A stretch of DNA of 48,728 nt, taken from NCBI GenBank assembly GCA_007280905.1, contig QYQM01000084.1, positions 1 through 48,728 of the forward strand. The letters are read 5' to 3'. The stretch comes from Porphyromonadaceae bacterium. Lineage in GTDB: Bacteria; Bacteroidota; Bacteroidia; Bacteroidales; UBA12481. This document shows, in pieces, positions 33,515 through 42,793 of the stretch. The stretch's first letter is position 1. Each line of letters begins with the position of its first letter. The notes beneath the pieces are model-generated. The model was given only the letters and a program-made list of their open reading frames with translations, searched no databases and was not told the origin of the DNA. Made by a program: the position numbers and the translations under genes.

Positions 33515-34582
33515 ATGACCGCAACCCGGAAAACTATACTCGTCAGTCCTCTAGAATGGGGGCTCGGTCATACCGTCAGGCTGGTACCTTTCATCCGTAA
33601 AGCTCTCGGCCATGGTCATCAGGTTATCCTCGCCTCCGATGGTGTTTCCCTTGATTTTTTGAGATATCATTTTCCGGATCTTTTATGGATACGGATGCCC
33701 TTTTATACGATTCAATATCCGGAAAACGGGAGATTTTTCAGAAAACTGATCCCGCAGATTCCCGGCATTTTACGGGCCATCCGGAAAAATCATAAACAGG
33801 TTGACGAAATCGTTGCGAAATACAATATTTCCGAAATAATTTGCGACCATAAGTATGGGTTATATCACAAGAATGTGCATAGTATATTTATTACCAACCA
33901 GTTGTGGTTAAAAGCACCGAAAGGCTGGTGCTTTGGCGAAGGGTTCATGTACCGGCTTCACCGGATGGCCCTCAGAAAATTTTCTGAGATCTGGATAGCC
34001 GATTATTCAGGAAAACCAAACCTGTCGGGACTGCTGACCCACCCACCGCACATTCCTAAGAATGCGAAATATATCGGGCCTGTTTCACGGTTTCAGGACG
34101 TTGTTCCTGAACGTCCTGAGTATTCAAAACCATTTGAGGTTCTGGCACTCGTTTCGGGACCTGAGCCTCAACGCACCCTGTTCGAGAACCTGCTGAAAGA
34201 ACGGTTTATGAGCAATGAAATTCCTTCGGTGATATTCCGTGGCTTACCGCCATCGTCTCCGGATGAAAACCCAGCCATCACCCAGGAGGGGACAGTTTTG
34301 CTGATTAATCATGCCCGCGACGAACATCTTGTCTGGTATATTCTGCAGGCCCTTGAGATTATTTGCCGCCCTGGTAACTCAACTTTATCAGATCTGGCCT
34401 ATCTCGGTAAAACTGCGTTGCTTGTGCCAACACCCGGCCAAACCGAACAGGAATACGTAGCGAGGCACCTGGAAAAGCAGGGGCTGTTTCGCGTTTGCAG
34501 CCAGAAGTCTTTGAATGATGAGATTCGAGCTAAGGCTCAGGGCTCAAGAAGGCTCAAGGCGCAAGTAAGTGAAAAGGTTTAA
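33515..34582 (+). CDS. Glycosyltransferase (MurG/GT28-like) with repeat-encoded tail
   Basis: 355 residues with a GT-B fold: LVSPLEWGLGHTVRLVPF at the start is a GHxxR-type donor-acceptor loop, and CRPGNSTLSDLAYLGKTALLVPTPGQTEQEYVA near 288-320 is the nucleotide-sugar-binding C-terminal domain of MurG-like enzymes. The acceptor is unknown. The last ~16 residues (AKAQGSRRLKAQVSEKV) are translated from a degenerate AAGGCTC array, so the native C-terminus has been replaced or extended. Convergent with rnr. Confidence 0.85.
   Translation: MTATRKTILVSPLEWGLGHTVRLVPFIRKALGHGHQVILASDGVSLDFLRYHFPDLLWIRMPFYTIQYPENGRFFRKLIPQIPGILRAIRKNHKQVDEIVAKYNISEIICDHKYGLYHKNVHSIFITNQLWLKAPKGWCFGEGFMYRLHRMALRKFSEIWIADYSGKPNLSGLLTHPPHIPKNAKYIGPVSRFQDVVPERPEYSKPFEVLALVSGPEPQRTLFENLLKERFMSNEIPSVIFRGLPPSSPDENPAITQEGTVLLINHARDEHLVWYILQALEIICRPGNSTLSDLAYLGKTALLVPTPGQTEQEYVARHLEKQGLFRVCSQKSLNDEIRAKAQGSRRLKAQVSEKV
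34532..34568 (+). repeat. Heptamer array inside the glycosyltransferase 3' end
   Basis: TAAGGCTC, AGGGCTC, AAGA, AAGGCTC, AAGGCGC, then AAGTAAG. Same start and end sequences as the intergenic arrays, but here read in frame as protein. Inverted relative to the array at 34636-34716. Confidence 0.85.
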
Positions 34583-34635
34583 AAGCAAGAAAGGACACTA
34601 AGAATTTTCGGGACTTAAGTATTACACAAAGCTCC

Positions 34636-34716
34636 TTGAGCCTTGAGCCTTGAGCCTTCTGCCTTACTTGAGCCTTGAGCCTTGAGCCTTCTGCCTTACT
34701 TGAGCCTTGAGCCTTT
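34636..34716 (-). repeat. Heptamer array with a 32-nt higher-order repeat, at the rnr stop
   Basis: On the minus strand the array starts at the rnr TAA stop. Three blocks of two or three AAGGCTC units are joined by AAGTAAGGCAG linkers. The 32-nt block (three heptamers, one variant, TTAC when read on the plus strand) is repeated twice, then partly a third time. Together with 34532-34568 it forms inverted arms between convergent genes. Confidence 0.9.
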
Positions 34717-36853
34717 ATATGAGCTTAAAGTCCATCTGCCTCTTGGCCAGATTAGTGCGGGCAATTTCAATGGTCACTTTCTGTCCAATTACAAAGCGCC
34801 TCCGGGTATGTGCGCCAACCAGGCAGTAATTCTTTTCATCGTATTCGTAAAAATCATCATCCATATCGCGCATCGGGACCATTCCTTCACAATGATTTTC
34901 GGTTAATTCCACAAAAAAGCCCCATTCACTGATTCCTGAGATGATGCCTTCCAATTTTTGACCCACTTTATCCTGAAGAAATTCAACCTGCTTGTATTTT
35001 ACACTCGCCCGTTCAGCATTGACTGCCCGGTCTTCCATCATGCTCGATTGAATGCACATGCCCTCAACCTTTTGCTGATTTTCGGAGGGTTCATTATGCA
35101 GATACATATCGAGCAAACGATGAACCATCAAATCAGGATAGCGCCTGATCGGGGAAGTAAAATGGGTGTAATGCTCGAATGACAGCCCATAGTGACCGAT
35201 ATTCTGAGTGGAATATTTAGCCTTGGCCATCGTTCTGATAGCCAGGCTTTCAATAATATACTGTTCGTTTTTACCCTGGATATCAGCTAGGAGCTGGTTC
35301 ATGGAATCGGCGATCGCCTTATGGCTTGCCGTTTTGATGGAATAGCCGAATTGGTGAATAAAATTCGAGAAATTATGCAGTTTCTCTGCATTTGGCCGGT
35401 CATGGATGCGATACACAAAGGTTTTTGCACGTTGTCCCTGCTTAACTTTACCGATTCTTTCTGCCACTTTTTTATTAGCCAGCAACATGAACTCCTCGAT
35501 CAGCCAGTTAGAGTCCTTAGCCTCTTGAAAATAGACTCCTGTTGGTTTCCCTTTGTCGTCGATATAAAACTTCACCTCCACACGCTCAAAGGAGAATGAT
35601 CCCCGCTTAAACCGGTTCACACGCAAGATCGAAGCCAGTTTGTGGAACTGTAAAATTTCGGTTGAAAGATCTCCTTCGCCTGTTTCAATAATCTGTTGTG
35701 CTTCCTCATAAGAAAAGCGGCGGTCGGAATGAATAACTGTTCTGCCAAACCATTGATTCACAACCTCTGCCTGTTCGTCCATCTCAAAGACTGCTGAAAA
35801 ACAGAGCCGGTCCTGATGAGGTTTGAGTGAGCAAAGGTCATTGGACAGGTGTTCCGGCAGCATCGGCACTACCCTGTCGACCAGGTAGACTGATGTACCG
35901 CGGGCAAATGCTTCTTTATCGATTTCTGAAAATGGTTTCACATAATGGCTAACGTCGGCAATATGCACCCCGATTTCCCAGTTTCCGCTGGCCAGTTTGT
36001 TCAGCGAAAGGGCATCATCAAAGTCCTTGGCATCACCGGGATCGATGGTAAATGTGGTTATCTCCCTGAAATCCCTTCTCGATTTTATATCCTGATCGGT
36101 GATCTCTCCCTGTACCAGTTCTGCCTGGCGGAGGACATTTTCGGGGAATTTGTACGGGAGTTCAAATTCAGCCAGAATGGCATGTGTTTCTGTTTCATGA
36201 AGACCTGCAGCGCCCAATACATCAACCACTTCACCGAAAGGATTTTTAGCACTCGGCGGCCAATCGGTAATACGGGCAACCACTTTCTGCCCCTCTTCGG
36301 CACCCTTCAGATTGCGCGGATGAATGAATATATCGTAAGGCATGTCGCGGTTATCAGGGATCAGGAAATAATAGCCGGATGACCGTTCAATCGTTCCGAC
36401 AAAAGTGCGTTCCCTCTGTTCGAGGATCTCCACAATCTCACCCATCAGGCGCTGGCCTTCCCTGCGGGCATACAGATATACCTTTACCTTGTCGCCGTTC
36501 AACGCCCGGTTCACATTGCGGTTATTTATATAGACATCCTCCTTGACCTCATCGGTAATTATATATGCTGCACCCGAACGGGTCATCTGTACCGTACCGA
36601 TTATGTGTCCGCCATGAACTTTCAGTTTGAACTTACCACGCTCAACCTCAATCAATTGACCACTACGGAGCAGCTCTTCCAAAACATCTGAAATCAATTT
36701 CCGCTGATCCGAATCAGTTAACCCCAGCTTTGCACTGATCTGTTTGTAATTCAATACCTGTGCTGTATTCTGATTGAATAGTCCGAGAATCTTACTCCGG
36801 AGGATTTTTTTAGTGGCTGATTTGGGATTCTCTTTTTGGGTTCTTCTTACCAT
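34715..36853 (-). CDS. rnr: Ribonuclease R
   Basis: 3'-to-5' exoribonuclease for structured RNA. 712 residues: N-terminal winged helix (LRSKILGLFNQN), cold-shock domains (GKFKLKVHGGHIIGTVQMTRSG), RNB catalytic domain with TIDPGDAKDFDDALSL (acidic metal ligands present), and a C-terminal S1 domain (GIISGISEWGFFVELTENHCEGMVP). Complete and of family length, though it lacks the Lys-rich tail of the E. coli enzyme. The TAA stop touches a heptamer array. Divergent from the LytS-type sensor. Confidence 0.96.
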   Translation of the reverse strand: MVRRTQKENPKSATKKILRSKILGLFNQNTAQVLNYKQISAKLGLTDSDQRKLISDVLEELLRSGQLIEVERGKFKLKVHGGHIIGTVQMTRSGAAYIITDEVKEDVYINNRNVNRALNGDKVKVYLYARREGQRLMGEIVEILEQRERTFVGTIERSSGYYFLIPDNRDMPYDIFIHPRNLKGAEEGQKVVARITDWPPSAKNPFGEVVDVLGAAGLHETETHAILAEFELPYKFPENVLRQAELVQGEITDQDIKSRRDFREITTFTIDPGDAKDFDDALSLNKLASGNWEIGVHIADVSHYVKPFSEIDKEAFARGTSVYLVDRVVPMLPEHLSNDLCSLKPHQDRLCFSAVFEMDEQAEVVNQWFGRTVIHSDRRFSYEEAQQIIETGEGDLSTEILQFHKLASILRVNRFKRGSFSFERVEVKFYIDDKGKPTGVYFQEAKDSNWLIEEFMLLANKKVAERIGKVKQGQRAKTFVYRIHDRPNAEKLHNFSNFIHQFGYSIKTASHKAIADSMNQLLADIQGKNEQYIIESLAIRTMAKAKYSTQNIGHYGLSFEHYTHFTSPIRRYPDLMVHRLLDMYLHNEPSENQQKVEGMCIQSSMMEDRAVNAERASVKYKQVEFLQDKVGQKLEGIISGISEWGFFVELTENHCEGMVPMRDMDDDFYEYDEKNYCLVGAHTRRRFVIGQKVTIEIARTNLAKRQMDFKLI

Positions 36854-36865
36854 TATATTTAATTT

Positions 36866-39800
36866 GTGGTAAAATTAACCAAATTCAAAGGGATTCTTTT
36901 GATTTACATTAAATTTGGATTAATTAACCATCTCACCGTGAGTTCACGATGCCTGTTTTTCTTATTCCTGACCTTTGGTCTGACTGTTTCAAAGCCCCTG
37001 CTGATCCATGCCCAGGATTTGAATTATACTCATTATACCGTTGAATCCGGACTCTTGCTCCCTTCCAACGAGGTATACGGGATCCTGTTTGATAAAAATA
37101 AGGTATTGTGGGCGACTACTGACCGGGGCGTCTGGCGATATGACGGATATTCACCCAGGCAATTTACCGTTGCCGATGGGCTAAAAGAAAATGCCAATTT
37201 TCGGATTTTCTCGGATACTTTAGGCCGGATATGGGTTTCATCCATAAATAATTACCTGTATCAAATCGCCGGAGATTCTGTTCAGATGCATCCAATGAGC
37301 GAGAGCATTCATAAAATGGGTAGTTCCAGCGGATTTATCCAGCAAATCACAGAAAACACCGATAGCTCTATTTATCTGAGTTTTAACCGCCCTGGCTTAA
37401 TCCGTTTCAAGTACGGGGAACTGCCCTACAAGATTAATTCGCATAGAATAAATCATGAGAATGCATCAGTGGGTATTCACTATAAACCGGATGAATATTA
37501 CTGGGATATGATCAAAATACCAGATACAAACCAGCATCTGAAGACCACGGTTACTGCTCAAAAGGACTGGATCTACCTGACATGCGGACTGTTGGATCCC
37601 AAAAACAACTACCGTAAGGACCTCTCTCCGATTGGCGAAAATGAATTCCTTTTCAGTTACTCTAATAAGGTTTTCCATATCAAAGACGGCAAATTAAAAG
37701 GGGAACATGCCTTTTCCAACGATATTATAGCTCTATATACCGATAAAAAAGGCAACTTCTGGATCGGTCTTGAAAAAGAGGGGGTCCTGCGGTACCTGAA
37801 ACGTGATCTGAAATCTGTACCACAGCGATATCTGCAAGGGGAATCCGTTTCAGGAATTGCCGAGGATCATGAAGGAAATTATTGGTTCGCTACCACCACC
37901 AATGGTGTTTTTCAGGCCAATACCCTGGACATCTCTGTCTTTCAGAATGTGACCACAAATGTAAAAGACAATATTATCACTGCCATGACCTCAGATGGAG
38001 AAAATGTCTATCTGGGTACTCAAACCGGCCTTCTTTTAAAAGGAACAGAACTCCTGAATCAAAATTACTTTTTCCACCCGATTAACATTCCAGATGTCGA
38101 TGGTCCGATCAGAAAATTGTTTTTTACTCCTGAAAAACATTTGATTGTATATAATAATCATCTTATGGAAATTGACACCCTTGGTCAGTTCCGGGGAATA
38201 AGAAAAATAGAAGCCTATCCCTATGATTATATCAGACAACAAAATGGAGAATGGCTGGCCAGTTTCACCAGTGAAATAGATGTCATTAAGAATAATCGAA
38301 TAATCAGAAGGTGGGATAAGGAGACCATTAAAAAACAATACCCCACTGATAGCAGCCTGGTACCTGGATTAAACAGGGTTCGAACCCTGTTTTTGGATTC
38401 AGGCGGCAGACTATGGACGGGATCACAGAAATCGGGCCTTTTCACGTATCAGGATTCGATAATCTTTCATTGGGAGAAAAAAGACAGTTTGTTTGGGAAA
38501 AGGATTCATGATATAGTTCAGGCGGGAGAAAATATTTGGGTCAGTATAGCCGATTATGGCCTTGCGGTTATACGCCCCGATTCGTCATTCTTCCGAATTA
38601 CGCAGAAAGATGGCCTATCCAGCGATATTATCGATGTGATGTTCGCCGAAAATGATTCGGTTGTATGGGCCGGGACCAACAATGGTTTAAACCGGATTAC
38701 GCTGAAACACGGTTCCAAAAAGCCCGATAGTATCGCTTATTATACGATGCGAGAAGGGTTGCCATCCAATCGTATTTTTCAGATCATCAAGCATAAAAAC
38801 AATATCTGGATTAGTACCACCCACGGTGCAATCCGTCTCAATCCTGAATTTACGAAACCGCTGGATATTCCCCCGAAGCTGGTACCTGGCCCATTGCTGG
38901 TAAATGGCAAGTCAAGGGAACTTACTGACTCAATAGTGTTGGGCCGGTACGATAAAAATCTGGTTTTCAAGTATAAAGCCATTACCTATCGAAAACCCAG
39001 TACGCTGAGGTATCGATACAGACTGATCGGTATTGACAATGAGTATATTATCACGAATAACCTGGAGTCACAATACCCCGACCTGACCTACGGAAATTAC
39101 ACATTTTGCATAAATGCCTCATACAACGACACTTTCGATCCGGCAACGGAAAAAAAATTCAGCATCCAAATCCAGAGAAACTGGTATGAGACACACCTCG
39201 CCCGGGTTCTTTCTGGGTTATTATTGTTAGGGTTGATTTTCATCGTATTCAGGCTGATTCTTAAAGAGACTAAAAAGCGGGAACTGGAAAAACGCCAGCT
39301 TCTGCACGCTGAAAAACGTTCGCTGCTGTCACAAATGAATCCTCATTTTATATTTAATTCATTGAATTCCATTCAACATTTTATCATTCAAAATGATCAA
39401 TTTCAGGCTAATAATTACCTGACGAATTTTTCGGGGCTAATCCGCAGAATCCTTGAGAATTCGAAAAAAAATCTGATTCCGCTGAATGAAGAGATTTCCA
39501 CCTTAACGCTGTATCTGAGCATGGAAAAACTGAGGTTTGAAAATGAGTTCGAATATCAGATCATCAAAGATAACCGTATTGATTATTGCGAAACGATGAT
39601 TCCTCCGATGCTTCTCCAGCCGTTTGTGGAAAATGCCATCTGGCACGGGTTGATGCCCTTGAAAACTAAAGGATCGTTGATCATTTCCTTCACATTCAAT
39701 GATGATTTTTTCCAATGTCGCATCGAGGATAATGGAATCGGACGGGAAAAGGCATCAAAGATAAAAGGGAAAAAGGAACCCCATGTGTCCACGGGCATTC

Positions 39801-39943
39801 AGAACGTTCAGGAACGAATTGAACTGTTAAATAAAATGAATAAAAAGAAAATTCATCTTACGATAACCGATCTCCGGCGAGCTAATGGAACTCCTTCGGG
39901 CACCCTTGTTGAAATAGTGTTACCCATTGACATTAAACTTTAA
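36866..39943 (+). CDS. Reg_prop/Y_Y_Y sensor histidine kinase, LytS type
   Basis: Up to 1025 residues. Signal segment, periplasmic beta-propeller of Reg_prop repeats (for example LWATTDRGVWRYDGYS, FWIGLEKEGVLRY, VWAGTNNGLNRI, IWISTTHGAIRLN), a Y_Y_Y domain (about 690-765, LRYRYRLIGIDNEY), a membrane helix (about 774-796), then a His_kinase/HATPase module with MNPHFIFNSLNS (His827) and ENAIWHG and IEDNGIGREKA. The first start is GTG 36866; GTG 36938 gives a better signal peptide, and TAAATTTG at 36910-36917 could be its -7 element. Ligand unknown. Pairs with the LytTR regulator 10 nt downstream. Confidence 0.93.
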   Translation: MVKLTKFKGILLIYIKFGLINHLTVSSRCLFFLFLTFGLTVSKPLLIHAQDLNYTHYTVESGLLLPSNEVYGILFDKNKVLWATTDRGVWRYDGYSPRQFTVADGLKENANFRIFSDTLGRIWVSSINNYLYQIAGDSVQMHPMSESIHKMGSSSGFIQQITENTDSSIYLSFNRPGLIRFKYGELPYKINSHRINHENASVGIHYKPDEYYWDMIKIPDTNQHLKTTVTAQKDWIYLTCGLLDPKNNYRKDLSPIGENEFLFSYSNKVFHIKDGKLKGEHAFSNDIIALYTDKKGNFWIGLEKEGVLRYLKRDLKSVPQRYLQGESVSGIAEDHEGNYWFATTTNGVFQANTLDISVFQNVTTNVKDNIITAMTSDGENVYLGTQTGLLLKGTELLNQNYFFHPINIPDVDGPIRKLFFTPEKHLIVYNNHLMEIDTLGQFRGIRKIEAYPYDYIRQQNGEWLASFTSEIDVIKNNRIIRRWDKETIKKQYPTDSSLVPGLNRVRTLFLDSGGRLWTGSQKSGLFTYQDSIIFHWEKKDSLFGKRIHDIVQAGENIWVSIADYGLAVIRPDSSFFRITQKDGLSSDIIDVMFAENDSVVWAGTNNGLNRITLKHGSKKPDSIAYYTMREGLPSNRIFQIIKHKNNIWISTTHGAIRLNPEFTKPLDIPPKLVPGPLLVNGKSRELTDSIVLGRYDKNLVFKYKAITYRKPSTLRYRYRLIGIDNEYIITNNLESQYPDLTYGNYTFCINASYNDTFDPATEKKFSIQIQRNWYETHLARVLSGLLLLGLIFIVFRLILKETKKRELEKRQLLHAEKRSLLSQMNPHFIFNSLNSIQHFIIQNDQFQANNYLTNFSGLIRRILENSKKNLIPLNEEISTLTLYLSMEKLRFENEFEYQIIKDNRIDYCETMIPPMLLQPFVENAIWHGLMPLKTKGSLIISFTFNDDFFQCRIEDNGIGREKASKIKGKKEPHVSTGIQNVQERIELLNKMNKKKIHLTITDLRRANGTPSGTLVEIVLPIDIKL

Positions 39944-39953
39944 TCGACCAATC

Positions 39954-40727
39954 ATGGAAGGCAAAATCAGAACCATAATCTTGGAAGATGAGCATAAAAG
40001 CATGCTCACATTGCAAACCTTGCTGGAACGTTATTGCCCTGAAATAAAGGTGATTGGTACCGGCAATTGCGTAGAAGCGGGCATCCGGGTATTGGAAGAA
40101 TTAAAACCCGAATTGGTTTTCCTGGATATCGCCATGCCAGACGGCGATGCATTCGATCTGCTGAACCGGATCGGAAAGGTGGAATTTGAGATCATTTTCA
40201 TTACTGCCTATAATGATTTCGCGCTTAAAGCATTCGAGTTTTCAGCATTGCACTATTTACTCAAACCGATCAATTACTTGGAGCTTCAGGATGCAGTGCA
40301 GCGATATCTGAAAATCCGGCCCGTAAGCCATATACAATCCAGGCTCGATATTCTGAACAGTTCTTTGAAAAACCATTTCGACAAAATCAGCCTGCCTTCA
40401 AATGATGGCATTATCATTGTGGAAATTCAGGATATCGTTCGCTTTGAAGCTGCCGGCAATTATTCAACTGCTTTTCTTTCAAAAGGCGAAAGCATTATTG
40501 TTACCAAAACGCTCAACCAGTTTGAAGAGACACTCATGGGGCTGCACTTTATCCGGATCCACAATACCCACCTGATTAATTTACGGTATGTGAAAAAATA
40601 CCAGCGCGGACAGGGGGGGGTGGTCACCATGAACGACGGTACCCAAATAGCGGTATCCCGAACCCGCAAACATGAGTTTATCGAAGGACTGAGAAACCTC
40701 AGTCTGACCATGGGGCATTCCATCTAG
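39954..40727 (+). CDS. LytTR-family response regulator
   Basis: 257 residues from the ATG at 39954 (an in-frame TTG at 39927 would overlap the sensor gene). Receiver domain with Asp58 (LVFLDIAMPDGD) and the switch lysine in HYLLKPINYLE; LytTR DNA-binding domain about 145-250 (IVEIQDIVRFEAAGNYS, HNTHLINLRYVKKYQRG). Partner of the upstream kinase. The gene ends before a 297-nt gap that contains a 22-nt-period direct repeat and a hairpin. Confidence 0.94.
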   Translation: MEGKIRTIILEDEHKSMLTLQTLLERYCPEIKVIGTGNCVEAGIRVLEELKPELVFLDIAMPDGDAFDLLNRIGKVEFEIIFITAYNDFALKAFEFSALHYLLKPINYLELQDAVQRYLKIRPVSHIQSRLDILNSSLKNHFDKISLPSNDGIIIVEIQDIVRFEAAGNYSTAFLSKGESIIVTKTLNQFEETLMGLHFIRIHNTHLINLRYVKKYQRGQGGVVTMNDGTQIAVSRTRKHEFIEGLRNLSLTMGHSI

Positions 40728-40732
40728 ACGAT

Positions 40733-40776
40733 AAACCCAGCAACTTATACAGTCAACCCAGCAGTATACACAATCC
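40733..40776 (+). repeat. Direct repeat, 22-nt period, after the LytTR gene
   Basis: Two copies starting AACCCAGCA at 40733 and 40755, each followed by TATACA. LytTR proteins bind direct repeats about two helical turns apart, so this could be a binding site, but it lies 3' of the regulator gene. The other bases of the gap to cysS show only the hairpin at 40862 and a weak -7-like TACTTTTA at 40993-41000. Confidence 0.4.
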
Positions 40777-40861
40777 TGATTTTTTTCTGGATCCGGAAAT
40801 TTATTTTTGAATTCACTAATACGAATAATGTTAAAGTCAACCAAATATAGCATTAACAAAA

Positions 40862-40883
40862 AAGGGGAGACTTACTCCCCCTT
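40862..40883. terminator. Hairpin, possible terminator of the sensor-regulator operon
   Basis: Stem GGGGAG / CTCCCC with loop ACTTA, flanked by AA and TT. On the plus strand the T tract is weak; the minus strand has a better T run. A bidirectional terminator or a REP-like hairpin are both possible. Confidence 0.4.
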
Positions 40884-41024
40884 CATCCTTTCAGTTTTAC
40901 CCATTAGGGTCCGCCCGGATTCCTGACACCGCACTTTGCCGACTTCCAAATTAGCCAGGTTTCCCTTCCCTTCCCCCTGGCTAATTTTTTTTTACTTTTA
41001 CCGGAGTAAAATTACCCCTGATTT

Positions 41025-42494
41025 ATGGTTGAGTTTATTGTATACAACACGCTTACCCGCAGGAAGGAGATATTTGAACCTCTCCATCCGCCGTTTGTCG
41101 GACTTTATGTGTGCGGCCCCACGGTTTACAGTGATGCACATTTGGGCCATGCCCGGCCGGCCATCACCTTCGACCTGCTTTTCCGGTATCTCCGCTATAT
41201 CGGATATAAGGTCAGGTATGTACGCAACATAACGGATGTCGGTCATCTTGAAAACGATGCCGATGCCGGGAGGGATAAGGTTGCAACCCAGGCATTGCTC
41301 GAACAAATTGAACCGATGGAGGTGGTTCAACGGTACTCCGATAATTACCACCACAATATGGATCAGCTGAACGTACTGAAACCCAGCATCGAACCGCGTG
41401 CATCGGGACATATTCCGGAGCAGCTGGATATGGTGGCCAAAATCCTCGACAAGGGATTCGCATACATCAGCAACGGATCGGTCTATTTCGATGTCGAAAA
41501 ATATAACCTGAACAATCATTACGGAAAACTCTCGGGCCGCATTGTCGAAGACCTTCTGGCCAGCACCAGGGATCTCGACGGGCAAGAGGAAAAGAAAAAT
41601 ATGTATGATTTTGCTCTTTGGAAAAAGGCTCTTCCGGAACATATCATGCGATGGAATTCTCCCTGGAGCATTGGCTTCCCGGGGTGGCATATCGAGTGTT
41701 CAGCCATGAGCACCAAATACCTGGGAGATGTGTTTGATATTCATGGAGGCGGAATGGATCTTATGTTCCCGCATCATGAATGTGAAATCGCTCAGTCGAA
41801 GATTGCTAACGGCAATGATTCGGTCCGGTACTGGATGCATAATAACATGATCACCATCAACGGCCAGAAAATGGGGAAATCGCTGGGAAACGGGATATTG
41901 CTCGACCAGCTGTTCTCGGGGAACCATCCTTTGCTCGAGAAACCATATGACCCCATGACCATCCGTTTTTTTATTCTCCAGGCTCATTACCGGTCGACAC
42001 TCGATTTCTCCAACGAAGCCTTGCAGGCCTCAGAAAAAGGCCTGGCCAGGCTGATGAAATCTGTGGCGATGCTCCCGGGATTGCCGGTGTCGGATGAAAC
42101 CACCATAAATCTCGCGGAATGGAAGGCGAATTGCTATAATGCCCTTAATGATGATTTGAATACTCCGATCCTGATTGCCCATCTGTTTGATATGGTCAGG
42201 CTCATCAACCTGATGTCTGAAGGCAGAGAAAAGATCACCACGGCAGACCTGGAAACCCTGGTTCAGCAATTCCGCCAGTTCACCTTAGATATTCTGGGCC
42301 TTCGCGAAGATCCTGAATCGGGACCGGACTCTCAGATGCTACCCAAGTTGATGGAACTGATCCTCGACCTCCGCCAGGAAGCCAAAAAAAACAAGGATTT
42401 TGCACTCTCCGACCGCATCCGCGACGAACTTGGGAAACTCGGTATTGTGGTGAAGGACAGGAAGGACGGCGCGGACTGGGAAACCTTAAAATAG
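41025..42494 (+). CDS. cysS: Cysteine-tRNA ligase
   Basis: 489 residues, normal length. Class I synthetase with the zinc Cys30 and the HIGH motif as HLGH (39-42) in [25 protein letters not shown] and [15 protein letters not shown] with further zinc ligands, and KMSKS as KMGKS (282-286). The C-terminal anticodon-binding DALR-like domain is complete. The TAG stop is directly followed by an octamer repeat array. Confidence 0.98.
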   Translation: MVEFIVYNTLTRRKEIFEPLHPPFVGLYVCGPTVYSDAHLGHARPAITFDLLFRYLRYIGYKVRYVRNITDVGHLENDADAGRDKVATQALLEQIEPMEVVQRYSDNYHHNMDQLNVLKPSIEPRASGHIPEQLDMVAKILDKGFAYISNGSVYFDVEKYNLNNHYGKLSGRIVEDLLASTRDLDGQEEKKNMYDFALWKKALPEHIMRWNSPWSIGFPGWHIECSAMSTKYLGDVFDIHGGGMDLMFPHHECEIAQSKIANGNDSVRYWMHNNMITINGQKMGKSLGNGILLDQLFSGNHPLLEKPYDPMTIRFFILQAHYRSTLDFSNEALQASEKGLARLMKSVAMLPGLPVSDETTINLAEWKANCYNALNDDLNTPILIAHLFDMVRLINLMSEGREKITTADLETLVQQFRQFTLDILGLREDPESGPDSQMLPKLMELILDLRQEAKKNKDFALSDRIRDELGKLGIVVKDRKDGADWETLK

Positions 42495-42526
42495 AATGCG
42501 CTAATGGGCTAATGTGCCAGTGTGCA
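42495..42526 (+). repeat. Octamer array AATGNGCY x4 abutting the cysS stop
   Basis: Units AATGCGCT, AATGGGCT, AATGTGCC, AGTGTGCA begin at the first base after the TAG stop. It is the second repeat family in the window found exactly at a stop codon. Confidence 0.8.
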
Positions 42527-42575
42527 ATTAATAATTGCCACTATCTTTAGCTAGTGATTTGATTGTGAGTTAGTT

Positions 42576-42598
42576 AAATGGGCTTTAGCCCAATTTTT
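42576..42598 (+). terminator. Probable terminator after cysS
   Basis: TGGGCTTTAGCCCA (42579-42592) forms a tight hairpin, followed by ATTTTT, the form of an intrinsic terminator. The same palindrome type is common as a repeat in Bacteroidota, so it may serve both ways. Confidence 0.55.
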
Positions 42599-42636
42599 CA
42601 GAAATTGAAGAGTGGAAGAAAGGTTAGGGGTTATTT

Positions 42637-42664
42637 GTAGGGGCGGACCCTTGCGGCCGCCCTG
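42637..42664. repeat. GGGCGG/CCGCCC inverted repeat
   Basis: Arms GGGCGG and CCGCCC around a 10-nt centre (ACCCTTGCGG). A GC-rich island in a less GC-rich context; likely a short interspersed hairpin element. Confidence 0.6.
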
Positions 42665-42684
42665 CCAGGACTTACGCTGGTGCT

Positions 42685-42730
42685 ATTGTCATCCGGGCGA
42701 AGGCCGGGACCCCGTCACGCTAAACGAAAG
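42685..42730 (+). repeat. REP-like GC hairpin element, copy 3
   Basis: ATTGTCATCC, hairpin with one mismatch (CCGGGCGAAGGCCGGG), GACCCCGTC and AACGAA, as in copies 1 and 2. Lacks the CTCGGAG lead-in of the other two. Confidence 0.8.
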
Positions 42731-42767
42731 TTTCCAGGCGGGGAACTCTACCCTGACCGCGGTACTC

Positions 42768-42793
42768 CTTTGAGCCTTGAGCCTTGAGCCTTT
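42768..42793 (-). repeat. Heptamer array upstream of asnS
   Basis: Three AAGGCTC units on the minus strand without the AAGTAAG end. TTG trinucleotides recur every 7 nt on the plus strand, one of them 19 nt before the asnS -7 element. Confidence 0.85.

Noticed and set aside
38371-38392. tRNA T-arm-like sequence
   Set aside because: No acceptor, D or anticodon arms around it, and it lies in a well-supported coding sequence.
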